Notes under the pieces: model-generated
The model's input: only the letters and a program-made list of their open reading frames with translations
What the model was told of the DNA's origin: nothing
Database searches by the model: none
Part shown: positions 61,901 to 64,000 of the stretch, piece after piece
How the letters are laid out: every line of letters starts with the position of its first letter
How positions within the stretch are numbered: position 1 is the stretch's first letter
Source of the DNA: Pipra filicauda
Lineage: Eukaryota > Chordata > Aves > Passeriformes > Pipridae
Length of the DNA: 64,000 nucleotides
Assembly: GCF_003945595.2 (NCBI RefSeq)
Contig: NW_024104616.1
Location: 186,001-250,000 of the forward strand
Direction of reading: 5' to 3'
Translations under genes and position numbers: made by a program

Positions 61901-62951
61901 AGAAGAAAAAGTACACAATGTATTTATTTGTGTTCTATCAATAATACTTTGCTGAAAAAATGATCCAGGATGATTTTCATTATTTATCCCATTTCTCATG
62001 CATAATTTTTAGATCAAAACAGAAGTAAAATGCCACAATTGCTTATTTTTAAAAAGTTATAATGGATCTTTTTATGAATAAATTATAATTGAGGGATATG
62101 CATTTAATGCAAACGTCATAGTAATGGTGGCAAAAATTTTGCCTACAATTACAGAAGTACTTAACACCTGTAGTAGTGGTCAACCTGAAAGTCCTTGCCT
62201 ATTATCTTGTGCCTCAATAAGGGCTCTGTTGATCTTTAGAAAAAAAGAATATGAGGAAACTGCACTACTATCCTTTCACCTGCTATACTTCTCTGTCTTC
62301 CAGCAAGGATTAGTTTAAGAAGTGTTCCTGAAAGGGTTACTGTATATGGACTGTCCTGTTTAATAGCCAAAATTGGACTGCCCTTAATGAAAGTAATTTC
62401 CTTTTTCAGATGATAGGTAATTTTGATCTACCCAGTACCTTGTGGCAATAAGTTCTACAACTGGATTATACAGCTGTAAAAGTGTATTTTTCTCACACCA
62501 GCTGTGTGATAACTTGGTTGTGTGTTCCCGGTTTCTTTTATTATGAAACATACAAACTGAAAAATATATTCTGTGCAGTGCTTTACAAAGACTTAATCAC
62601 TGATTGTATTAACCTCCACGAAGGGGCCGAATCTCAGATAATTATACTCCACTTGTTTTGCTTATTATTTATTTCATTTCATGCTCAAATTCCTCTTGAA
62701 GAGGTATTTATTAACCATAGTTAAATTGATCTTGCTTACATATCTTATTTTTCTGTAACAAAAAGCTCAAACTTTTAAAACAGTTTGTTGATACATTCCA
62801 TGTTAATTGCTACAGTAATTATGAAATGTTCTTGAAACTTTTGATCTGATTAAATATGCTTTTTATGAAGGCAACATCAGATGCAGATCTGAAGGAGCAC
62901 ATGGTAGGGATCATATTCAGCCGGAGCAAGCTGACAAATTTGCAGAAACAG
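1846..62951 (+). CDS. MYCBP2: MYCBP2 (PAM/Highwire/RPM-1 family E3 ubiquitin ligase), central part, 33 exons plus 2 candidate cassette exons
   Basis: Spliced exons give one open frame of about 2,138 codons with no stop. The order of segments matches MYCBP2 as I know it: helical segment, beta-sandwich, filamin repeat, two SH3b-like modules, Ser/Pro-rich region with a zinc motif, and DOC domain. Known role of the family: a very large neuronal E3 ligase that works with the F-box protein FBXO45. It controls axon growth, synapse formation and axon degeneration (DLK and NMNAT2 turnover), and its C-terminal zinc region transfers ubiquitin by a RING-Cys-relay to Thr/Ser. The RCC1-like and PHR domains (upstream) and the RING region (downstream) are outside this window, so the gene is partial at both ends. 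Start and end given are the outermost exon edges seen. Residue numbers in the exon entries count from the first complete codon here (AGT at 1847). Identification is by recall of the protein, not by a search. Confidence 0.97.
2765..2865 (+). CDS. MYCBP2: MYCBP2 exon 2 of window (hydrophobic helical segment)
   Basis: Acceptor tttag|CT, donor CCCAAG|gtatgc, residues 48-81, ending in phase 0. It carries a very hydrophobic run (SMLLPLIIAYIGPVAAAIPK). In a cytosolic ligase this is more likely a buried helix pair than a membrane segment. It continues directly into the helical start of the next exon. Confidence 0.95.
3779..3997 (+). CDS. MYCBP2: MYCBP2 exon 3 of window (linker and start of beta-sandwich module)
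   Basis: Acceptor gttacag|GTT, donor TATAAG|gtgagc, 73 codons in phase 0, residues 82-154. The first part continues the helical segment (VAVEVFGLVQQLLPSVAVL). Next comes a Ser/Thr/Gln-rich loop, and then the motif ESEHPY at 3953-3970. An E-S-x-H-P-Y motif opens CUB-like beta-sandwich modules in several large ligase-type proteins, which is why I suspect such a module here, continuing through the next two exons. Confidence 0.95.
5048..5081. repeat. 17-base tandem duplication (two copies)
   Basis: ttcaggtgtatatgaag is followed directly by ttcaggtgtatatggag, one mismatch. It is intronic. Confidence 0.9.
5262..5487 (+). CDS. MYCBP2: MYCBP2 exon 4 of window (beta-sandwich module, middle)
   Basis: Acceptor gttttag|GTG, donor CCAG|gtaata, residues 155-229 plus the first base of a Gly codon. 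It encodes VTFPECVRWITIEFD and, further on, NSWIELKKFSGSSGWPTM. Alternating hydrophobic strands and a conserved FD-x-x-C-x-T pattern fit a CUB-like or jelly-roll fold. This exon is highly conserved in the family as I recall it. Confidence 0.96.
5488..7467 (+). other. Introns 4-5 (5488-5789, 5909-7467)
   Basis: Both are GT-AG and end in AAG acceptors. I see nothing else in them; short open frames near 6153-6898 show no coding character. Confidence 0.8.
5790..5908 (+). CDS. MYCBP2: MYCBP2 exon 5 of window (beta-sandwich module, end)
   Basis: Acceptor ttttaag|GA (an AAG acceptor, less common than CAG or TAG), donor GATGAG|gtaagg, residues 230-269. It encodes PGNEALFSLETASDYVKD and then FYGFKCYAIGYEF, the closing strands of the module. 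The first two bases complete the Gly codon split with the previous exon. Confidence 0.96.
7468..7555 (+). CDS. MYCBP2: MYCBP2 exon 6 of window (helical linker)
   Basis: Acceptor tttgaag|GGT (AAG type), donor CTATTG|gtaagt, residues 270-298 plus one base. It encodes IIQLEKELANLGGSCAAALM, a probable helix joining the beta-sandwich module to the region before the filamin repeat. Confidence 0.95.
7556..10527 (+). other. Intron 6
   Basis: A 2.97 kb GT-AG intron ending in the tandem cagcag acceptor. It contains a 22-base tandem duplication at 8637-8679. No dispersed repeat is recognisable. Confidence 0.85.
8637..8679. repeat. 22-base tandem duplication (two copies)
   Basis: The unit cattcctaatctgcagagcc occurs at 8637 and again at 8659, identical apart from the outer edges. 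It looks like a recent local duplication. Confidence 0.92.
10528..10577 (+). CDS. MYCBP2: MYCBP2 exon 7 of window (50-base exon with NAGNAG acceptor)
   Basis: This small exon covers residues 299-315 (acidic, EEDLEIVEEAALQ). Donor is TTACAG|gtaaac. The acceptor is a tandem cag/cag. With the downstream AG (start 10528) the junction reads Ile-Gly-Asn, as in the family protein I recall. With the upstream AG (start 10525) one Ala codon is inserted and the frame is kept. I chose the downstream site. Confidence 0.93.
11733..11905 (+). CDS. MYCBP2: MYCBP2 exon 8 of window (linker before filamin repeat)
   Basis: Acceptor aaaacag|GTG, donor GCAAG|gtaaaa, residues 316-372 plus two bases of an Arg codon. 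It encodes VCKSHSGILGKGLALSHSPT and ends ACVPGSSGGRLA. The acceptor is weak on paper: a run of eight A separates the pyrimidines from the AG. The coding match is nevertheless clear and keeps frame on both sides. Confidence 0.95.
12136..12280 (+). CDS. MYCBP2: MYCBP2 exon 9 of window (filamin repeat, N-terminal strands)
   Basis: Acceptor ccatag|G, donor ATGAAG|gtaatt, residues 373-421. It encodes WLQPDSYADPQKTSLILN and then CGWPTVITVQTKDQYGD, the start of the Ig-like filamin repeat annotated in the family. The F-box partner FBXO45 and other cofactors bind in this central part of the protein in published work; I infer, rather than see, that this exon contributes. Confidence 0.96.
13871..14083 (+). 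CDS. MYCBP2: MYCBP2 exon 10 of window (filamin repeat, insert loop)
   Basis: Acceptor tattgcag|GTA, donor ATGAAG|gtaaat, 71 codons in phase 0, residues 422-492. It begins with a beta strand (VEVKAIPV). A Ser/Pro/Lys-rich loop of about 45 residues follows (KKVQRIPGSPATAASP), and the exon returns to strands with ARYIAITMMK. The long loop inside an Ig-type fold is typical of this protein and looks disordered. Confidence 0.96.
14084..16537 (+). other. Intron 10, with a possible very old LINE relic
   Basis: A GT-AG intron of 2.45 kb. The segment around 14770-14900 (aatcagtatggatttatggg and following) faintly resembles the reverse-transcriptase part of old CR1/L2-type LINEs. The match is too weak to call an element. 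Confidence 0.6.
16538..16593 (+). CDS. MYCBP2: MYCBP2 exon 11 of window (filamin repeat)
   Basis: Acceptor tttatag|GCA, donor AAGAG|gtaaaa, residues 493-510 plus two bases. It encodes AYENYSFEELRFASPTPK. This is a short 56-base exon. Its phase change (0 to 2) matches the neighbouring exons exactly, so it cannot be skipped without breaking the frame. Confidence 0.96.
16594..18432 (+). other. Introns 11-12 (16594-16998, 17115-18432)
   Basis: GT-AG introns with homopolymer runs (C8 near 16663, A12 near 16904) and nothing else recognisable. Confidence 0.8.
16999..17114 (+). CDS. MYCBP2: MYCBP2 exon 12 of window (filamin repeat, C-terminal strands)
   Basis: Acceptor gcctag|A, donor GAAATAG|gtactt, residues 511-549 plus one base. 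It carries the filamin signature DGTYCANWTP followed by GLYTIHVTIDG, equivalent to the family pattern D-G-x-Y...P...G-x-Y-x-hydrophobic-x-V. This is the clearest domain evidence for the filamin repeat in the window. Confidence 0.97.
18433..18530 (+). CDS. MYCBP2: MYCBP2 exon 13 of window (end of filamin repeat, weak donor)
   Basis: Acceptor attatag|AT, donor AACAAG|gtttgg, residues 550-582. It encodes DAGLEVKVKDPPKGMIPP, the last filamin strand, and a basic/proline linker. The donor lacks the usual purine and A at intron positions 3-4. It lies only 15 bases before a CAAA-rich microsatellite, so splicing here may depend on enhancers. The frame joins correctly to the next exon (Lys-Val). Confidence 0.94.
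18545..18610. repeat. CAAA-rich microsatellite
   Basis: Several perfect aaac units pass into an imperfect A/C-rich tract. It starts 15 bases after the donor of exon 13. Confidence 0.95.
21193..21246. repeat. T/G-rich simple sequence tract
   Basis: Imperfect gttttt/ggttt units end in a run of more than 14 T. It could be a decayed microsatellite or the reverse complement of an A-rich tail. No flanking duplication was identified. Confidence 0.8.
22209..22325 (+). CDS. MYCBP2: MYCBP2 exon 14 of window (first SH3b-like module, N-terminal half)
   Basis: Acceptor tctcttag|GTT, donor GACGAG|gtaatc, 39 codons in phase 0, residues 583-621. It encodes DSAGLRIRSHPSLQSEQIG followed by VKVNGSITFIDE. The pattern (short strand, L-R-I/V-R-S-x-P, I-G-x-hydrophobic, G-x-hydrophobic) is that of bacterial-type SH3 (SH3b) modules. 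The assignment is by pattern only. Confidence 0.96.
22326..23092 (+). other. Intron 14
   Basis: A GT-AG intron of 767 bases splitting the first SH3b-like module. Nothing notable is seen. Confidence 0.85.
23093..23233 (+). CDS. MYCBP2: MYCBP2 exon 15 of window (first SH3b-like module, C-terminal half)
   Basis: Acceptor cccatag|ATC, donor GTTGAC|gtaagt, 47 codons in phase 0, residues 622-668. It encodes DDGVWLRLNDETIKKYVP and then EAWCLSFNQHLGKSLLVPVD. The W-hydrophobic-R-L strand completes the first SH3b-like module. Its exit in phase 0 allows the optional 75-base exon downstream to be included or skipped. Confidence 0.97.
24054..24090. repeat. AT-rich palindromic repeat
   Basis: The palindromic core cttatataag occurs twice, separated by a short (ta)n run. 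It could form a cruciform or hairpin. Intronic. Confidence 0.75.
28896..28970 (+). CDS. MYCBP2: Candidate MYCBP2 cassette exon, 75 bases (25 codons)
   Basis: A clean acceptor (T-rich tract then gctcag|AAT) and a strong donor (CCTAAG|gtgagt) bound exactly 25 open codons in phase 0, in the correct strand and frame between exons 15 and 16. The peptide begins NVFNASQGVRDLDFFSW and ends ALPPK. The human form I remember best runs directly from ...VPVD to ESK..., so this exon is probably alternative. I also have a weaker memory of a similar insert in other isoforms. It would lengthen the linker between the two SH3b-like modules. Confidence 0.82.
31045..31269 (+). CDS. MYCBP2: MYCBP2 exon 16 of window (second SH3b-like module, N-terminal half)
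   Basis: Acceptor tttctcag|GAA, donor GGCGAG|gtatgg, 75 codons in phase 0, residues 669-743. After an acidic/polar linker (NADDFFKDLN) it encodes MPFLRGGPGVYKVVKTG. Next come HNIRSCPNLRGIPIGMLVLG and KVKAVGE, which repeat the SH3b pattern of exon 14 (N-I-R-S-x-P, I-G). Confidence 0.97.
31270..32179 (+). other. Intron 16
   Basis: A GT-AG intron of 910 bases. Nothing recognisable beyond a T-run near 32042. Confidence 0.85.
32180..32312 (+). CDS. MYCBP2: MYCBP2 exon 17 of window (second SH3b-like module, end; GC donor)
   Basis: Acceptor gcatcag|GTG, residues 744-787 plus one base. It encodes TNSEGTWVQMDKNSMVEF and then an acidic segment ending QYLRHED. The only donor that keeps the reading frame is GATG|gcaagt, a GC donor with otherwise consensus bases. 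The next GT (after four more bases) would shift the frame. Confidence 0.95.
32313..35635 (+). other. Intron 17 (GC-AG intron)
   Basis: A 3.3 kb intron starting gcaagt and ending ttttttacag. It contains the body of a decayed CR1 LINE (33187-33580) and two poly-T runs (34731-34745, 34845-34862). Confidence 0.9.
33187..33580 (-). mobile_element. Decayed CR1 LINE fragment (3' region body)
   Basis: On the + strand it reads gatcaggttgctcagggcc, then accttcatggtgaaaaat, ctcttgtcctgtcaacg, aataagatctcacct, and finally ctgatggggagcctgaag. These are landmarks in the order found in the reverse complement of avian CR1 elements. The many differences indicate an old copy. The element's sense strand is opposite to MYCBP2. 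The ends are approximate. Confidence 0.85.
35636..35761 (+). CDS. MYCBP2: MYCBP2 exon 18 of window (proline-rich linker)
   Basis: Acceptor ttttacag|AG, donor AACAAAG|gtatgt, residues 788-829 plus one base. It encodes EQVLLDQNVQTPPPSPFS, then a Ser/Gly-rich stretch ending FDYGLGNNK. It looks disordered; TPPPSP is a possible proline-directed phosphorylation or SH3-binding site. Confidence 0.96.
36394..36427. repeat. TA/TG-rich microsatellite
   Basis: An alternating atatatatgtatatatatgt run, with self-complementary segments. Confidence 0.9.
37916..37996 (-). mobile_element. Short CR1 LINE tail fragment
   Basis: On the + strand it starts tcatagaatggttgggg, continues gggaccttagagatcat and gttccaacccccctccc, and stops near gaccaggctgttcaa. 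This is the reverse complement of the last ~100 bases of avian CR1, with a small internal deletion. It is the strongest evidence in the window for a bird genome. Confidence 0.95.
39098..39259 (+). CDS. MYCBP2: MYCBP2 exon 19 of window (Pro/Gln-rich, symmetric exon)
   Basis: Acceptor actacag|GT, donor CTTCAGA|gtaagt, residues 830-883 plus one base. It encodes GDQLSAILNSIQSRPNLPAP and ends QPLSFQQPQPQLQ. Its 162 bases enter and leave after the first codon base, so skipping preserves the frame. The next large exon opens with almost the same bases (GTGACC). Confidence 0.96.
39260..47563 (+). other. Intron 19, containing the 102-base cassette candidate
   Basis: The largest intron (8.3 kb, GT-AG), lying before the giant exon. 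Apart from the candidate exon at 44846-44947, it has a patch of higher GC around 42240-42540 with open frames on both strands. I could not link this patch to any gene. No complete repeat is seen. Confidence 0.82.
44846..44947 (+). CDS. MYCBP2: Candidate MYCBP2 cassette exon, 102 bases (34 codons)
   Basis: A pyrimidine-rich acceptor (ttttccactgtag|AAA) and a donor (CTGAAGG|gtgggt) enclose 102 open bases. The entry phase exactly matches exon 19 (one base carried) and the exit phase matches exon 20. Including it changes ...QLQ-S-D to ...QLQ-K-T...K-G-D. The peptide contains ASRERIYKTSDVAGP and SSLSHKLKG, polar and Ser-rich like its neighbours. I cannot confirm transcription. The donor is moderate, and this is a proposal from phase, splice sites and composition. 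Confidence 0.62.
47564..49207 (+). CDS. MYCBP2: MYCBP2 exon 20 of window (giant 1,644-base Ser/Pro/Lys-rich exon with zinc motif)
   Basis: Acceptor tgcacag|GT, donor CATCCAG|gtaaga, residues 884-1431 plus one base. About the first 300 residues are disordered and rich in Ser-Pro sites (SRSLSPN, SSPHDK, GRSTSPK), consistent with heavy proline-directed phosphorylation. A more ordered stretch follows (SVAECARAVFAAFLWHEGI, 48502-48558), then NRHSLEISSALNMFNISP and LQHLVAFWEDISLATIKAA. A Lys-rich block at about 49005-49066 resembles a nuclear localisation signal. The exon ends with C-x2-C-x10-H-x4-H (49144-49203), a C2H2-like zinc motif that runs into exon 21. The MYC-binding segment of the family maps to this part of the protein in the original reports. 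The first 40 residues are the least like the human sequence I recall. Confidence 0.97.
49317..49418. repeat. Two tandem related inverted repeats (stem-loops), period 56
   Basis: Unit 1: outer stem gtaagacccc (49317-49326) with ggggttttac (49352-49361), inner stem gctcg with cgagc (49329-49333, 49339-49343), loop cctca. Unit 2 begins at 49375 with aaggcccc, paired to ggggaccttc around 49407-49416 (one bulged A). Its inner arms are aaaccc (49383-49388) and ggattt (49396-49401) with one mismatch. The two 44-base units align without gaps at roughly two thirds identity, and most differences are transitions. A weaker third unit may start near 49433. I do not recognise the family. Confidence 0.85.
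49626..49665. repeat. GA-rich purine tract
   Basis: An imperfect (ggaga)n run, nearly all purine on the + strand. In RNA such tracts can bind splicing regulators; here that is only an inference. Confidence 0.88.
50539..50708 (+). CDS. MYCBP2: MYCBP2 exon 21 of window (Gly/Cys-rich, zinc-binding candidate)
   Basis: Acceptor aacatag|GT, donor GAGAAG|gtattt, residues 1432-1488. It encodes CGRYAGGQGYNSIGHFCGGW, then NCGDGGIGGSTWYLVCDRC and a basic helix (REKYLREKQAAAREK). With the C-x2-C and His residues ending exon 20, the Cys residues and CDRC pair could form a two-zinc module split across the exon junction. No partner for this segment is known to me. Confidence 0.97.
51486..51730 (+). CDS. 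MYCBP2: MYCBP2 exon 22 of window
   Basis: Acceptor ttatctag|ATT, donor GCAAG|gtgatt, residues 1489-1569 plus two bases. It starts with a basic segment (IKQSRRKPMQVKTPR) and continues with helical sequence (MEAHQVIKANALYLLSLSSA) and a Ser/Pro loop. It is soluble, with no catalytic motif visible. Confidence 0.96.
52419..52586 (+). CDS. MYCBP2: MYCBP2 exon 23 of window
   Basis: Acceptor gatttag|G, donor CCAAG|gtattt, residues 1570-1625 plus two bases. It encodes HHHENFVGYQDDNLFQDEMR and then a Pro/Ser-rich loop (SVTPDASPNVFEEPE). It is acidic and probably flexible, with possible Ser/Thr-Pro phosphorylation sites. Confidence 0.96.
54274..54431 (+). CDS. MYCBP2: MYCBP2 exon 24 of window (basic, Ser-rich)
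   Basis: Acceptor tttgtag|T, donor GATGCAG|gtaaga, residues 1626-1678 plus one base. It encodes LETSPITDTDLAKRTVFQRS, then ILPARVKAIPRRRVNSGD. The R-R-R-V-N-S run is a candidate basophilic-kinase site. This is known-family sequence; the function of this segment is not clear to me. Confidence 0.96.
54843..55042 (+). CDS. MYCBP2: MYCBP2 exon 25 of window (helical segment)
   Basis: Acceptor gaatag|AA, donor ATGGAG|gtatta, residues 1679-1745. A Ser-rich start (VGSSLLRHPSPELSRLISAH) leads into an ordered helical region (WPVLAFVIQHHDLEGLEIAM) that continues across the junction with exon 26. Confidence 0.96.
55325..55474 (+). CDS. MYCBP2: MYCBP2 exon 26 of window (helical, then acidic tract)
   Basis: Acceptor attttag|GCT, donor GAACAA|gtaagt, 50 codons in phase 0, residues 1746-1795. 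It encodes AFNWLLCNVIQTTSLHDILW and then a strongly acidic run (EPEEEEDEENKSNKENAEQ). The exon is symmetric (phase 0 in and out). Confidence 0.96.
55918..55948. repeat. TA-rich self-complementary tract
   Basis: gtatatatat and atatatatac arms flank a short aaataatt spacer, giving a perfect AT-rich hairpin or cruciform. Confidence 0.8.
58132..58292 (+). CDS. MYCBP2: MYCBP2 exon 27 of window
   Basis: Acceptor catcttag|GAA, donor CTTAAG|gtaagc, residues 1796-1848 plus two bases. It encodes EKDTRVCEHPLSDIVIAGEA and LPHTFHRLLQTISDLMMSLP, a helical segment just upstream of the DOC domain. Confidence 0.96.
58888..59044 (+). CDS. MYCBP2: MYCBP2 exon 28 of window (before DOC domain; GC donor)
   Basis: Acceptor tttacag|G, residues 1849-1901. 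It encodes CWSLKFKQSDHQFLHQSNVF and then an acidic Ser stretch (SDDGDSEESFSI). The frame-keeping donor is AATCAG|gcaagt, a GC donor. Using the GT four bases on (GCAA|gtatta) would shift the next exon out of frame. The downstream exon starts GAACTG, giving the expected Gln-Glu-Leu join. Confidence 0.95.
59681..59905 (+). CDS. MYCBP2: MYCBP2 exon 29 of window (DOC/APC10 domain, N-terminal part)
   Basis: Acceptor tttcacag|GAA, donor CTTGGG|gtaaga, 75 codons in phase 0, residues 1902-1976. It contains the APC10-type signature LTDGSTETFWESGDEDKNK followed by beta strands (NITINCVKGINARYVCVHVD). DOC domains form jelly-roll folds that in APC10 help present substrates; its role in MYCBP2 is not settled. 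Confidence 0.97.
60529..60594 (+). CDS. MYCBP2: MYCBP2 exon 30 of window (DOC domain)
   Basis: Acceptor ttgtag|AAC, donor AAGCAG|gtaaac, 22 codons in phase 0, residues 1977-1998, encoding NKVTSMTFLTGKAVEDLCRI. It is a small symmetric exon. Skipping would remove a strand and helix of the DOC fold. Confidence 0.96.
61443..61682 (+). CDS. MYCBP2: MYCBP2 exon 31 of window (DOC domain, C-terminal part)
   Basis: Acceptor tttaatag|GTA, donor TCCCAG|gtggga, 80 codons in phase 0, residues 1999-2078. It encodes DLDSRHIGWVTSELPGGDNH, then NTLRVRQVKILGWKDGESI, the closing strands of the DOC fold, and a helix (SETLRVFRLITSQ). Confidence 0.97.
61821..61919 (+). CDS. MYCBP2: MYCBP2 exon 32 of window (acidic tail of DOC region, two possible donors)
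   Basis: Acceptor cttccag|GTA, 33 codons in phase 0, residues 2079-2111. It encodes VFGKLISGDAEPTPEQEEKA and an acidic run (SSPEGEEK). I end it at CACAAT|gtattt because the family protein I recall has a V-x-N step before ATSDAD. A donor 9 bases earlier (GAAAAA|gtacac, exon end 61910) would drop three residues and keep frame. Confidence 0.88.
62871..62951 (+). CDS. MYCBP2: MYCBP2 exon 33 of window (start of C-terminal helical region)
   Basis: Acceptor tatgaag|GCA (AAG type, weak), donor AAACAG|gtttgt, 27 codons in phase 0, residues 2112-2138. It encodes ATSDADLKEHMVGIIFSRSK and then LTNLQKQ. It is the last exon visible. The gene continues beyond the window towards the RING and catalytic zinc region. 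Confidence 0.95.
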
Positions 62952-64000
62952 GTTTGTTCATTTTGAAATTATTTGAGGATTAAATATTTGTGCCTTGTAA
63001 TAAATATGCTTATTTTCAGGGAATATAGAACCGTTTATTTTGTACTTCCAGTTCTTCTGTTCTTTATGAACAAATTTTGGTTTACATTTTAAATAGTATG
63101 TGTGTTTATTCTGTATGTAAAATCTGCAGAAATTAACACTGAGAAAATTCATTTTAATTGGATAAAACCTCTTACCCTATTAGACTCAATTCCAAAAGTT
63201 TCAGAATTGAGTTGTAAATGGTACTTCCTCATATTTGCCGGTAATAATAGCATAGTAGTAGACCTTCACAAGGTGAGGTTCAGTGACAAGAGCTTAGATG
63301 CTTAGTATGTACATGTTTTCTCCCCATCTCTATCATCAGAAAGTACTTAGATTTGATAAAATTTAATCCTAAAAAGGTAACCAGTGCATACATTCTTAAA
63401 TTACTCTTTTTTCTAATCAGTGAAATTTTGGGGTTGGGGGGTTTTTTAGCTTGTCTGGGTTTTTTTCTAACATAAAGCAGTAGTTAGAGTATATTTTGTT
63501 TGGAATACTGAATTCTTTTAAATATACCAAATAAGCATCTTTTATATTATCTTTATTATACCTATAATGAGACAAACATTGCCATAAAGATTTTTCACAA
63601 TAATAAAAGAGCTATTAATTAATTTTGAAATTTGTTAGGTTAGTAAGTTAAGCAGAATCTACTCTTTTGTCACTGAGCAAACTTTAAAATCTCTTAAAAA
63701 TTATTTTTAACATGCTATTGGTAAAATGAAAAAATTATTTCTACAGTTTTTAAGCTTCCTTAGTAATAAACAAATCAAGAGACTTAAGTATTTTAATAAG
63801 TCATTTTCTTTTGGGGGTATTGAGTAAATGTATTTTATAGGGATTTTTATGCGGGTTTTTTGGTGGTTTTTTTAGCCTGAATTCTAGGTAAAAAATAAAC
63901 TAAAAGGCAGGAATTAAAATAAAAAGAAAATAATTTCAATTAAATTTTCCAGAATGAAGATGAGCAAATTCGGTATTAAATCTAAATCTTAATTCTGAAG

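Larger units (their letters stand above)
61683..64000 (+). other. Introns 31-32 and partial downstream intron (61683-61820, 61920-62870, 62952-64000)
   Basis: Intron 31 is only 138 bases. Intron 32 follows the double donor and ends at a weak AAG acceptor. The last stretch, from 62952 to the window edge, shows no further exon. Confidence 0.82.

Noticed and set aside
1..64000. Intronic AATAAA motifs as polyadenylation sites, and tRNA, snoRNA or microRNA genes
   Set aside because: AATAAA is frequent by chance in AT-rich introns, and I could not find a supportable RNA gene by eye.

Overview
The window is a stretch of vertebrate nuclear DNA, most likely from a bird. It is AT-rich and dominated by introns. 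The only recognisable dispersed repeats are two decayed CR1-type LINE fragments, both inverted relative to the gene, with the sequence character of avian CR1 (tail near 37916-37996, body near 33187-33580). It is not a bacterial or mobile-element locus: there are no operons, RNA genes, CRISPR arrays or promoters that I can support.

One gene fills the window on the + strand: the central part of MYCBP2 (PAM / Highwire / RPM-1 family), a giant atypical E3 ubiquitin ligase. I placed 33 exons that splice into one uninterrupted reading frame of 6,415 coding bases, about 2,138 codons or a little under half of the roughly 4,650-residue protein. Every exon junction keeps phase, which is strong internal support. 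Two further phase-compatible candidate cassette exons (28896-28970 and 44846-44947) would add 25 and 34 codons. Both ends of the gene lie outside: the start with the RCC1-like repeats and PHR domains, and the end with the RING and catalytic zinc region.

Order along the window: a helical segment (1846-3940); a beta-sandwich module that I suspect is CUB-like (3950-5908); a linker (7468-11905); a filamin-type Ig repeat (12136-18530); two bacterial-SH3-like (SH3b) modules (22209-23233 and 31045-32312) whose linker carries the first cassette exon; a proline/glutamine-rich linker (35636-39259); one very large 1,644-base exon of Ser/Pro-rich and Lys-rich disordered sequence ending in a C2H2-like zinc motif that continues into the next exon (47564-50708); a mostly helical and acidic region (51486-59044); and a DOC/APC10 domain (59681 to about 61690) followed by the start of the C-terminal helical region (to 62951).

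Points that stand out are splicing features: two in-frame GC-AG introns, a NAGNAG tandem acceptor, a pair of donors 9 bases apart, a weak donor beside a CAAA-rich microsatellite, and the two cassette candidates. Separately, two related stem-loops in tandem (period 56) lie about 110 bases downstream of the giant exon, with paired substitutions that mostly keep the stems. I did not find a new biological system; the hairpin pair is the only structure I cannot assign to something known.
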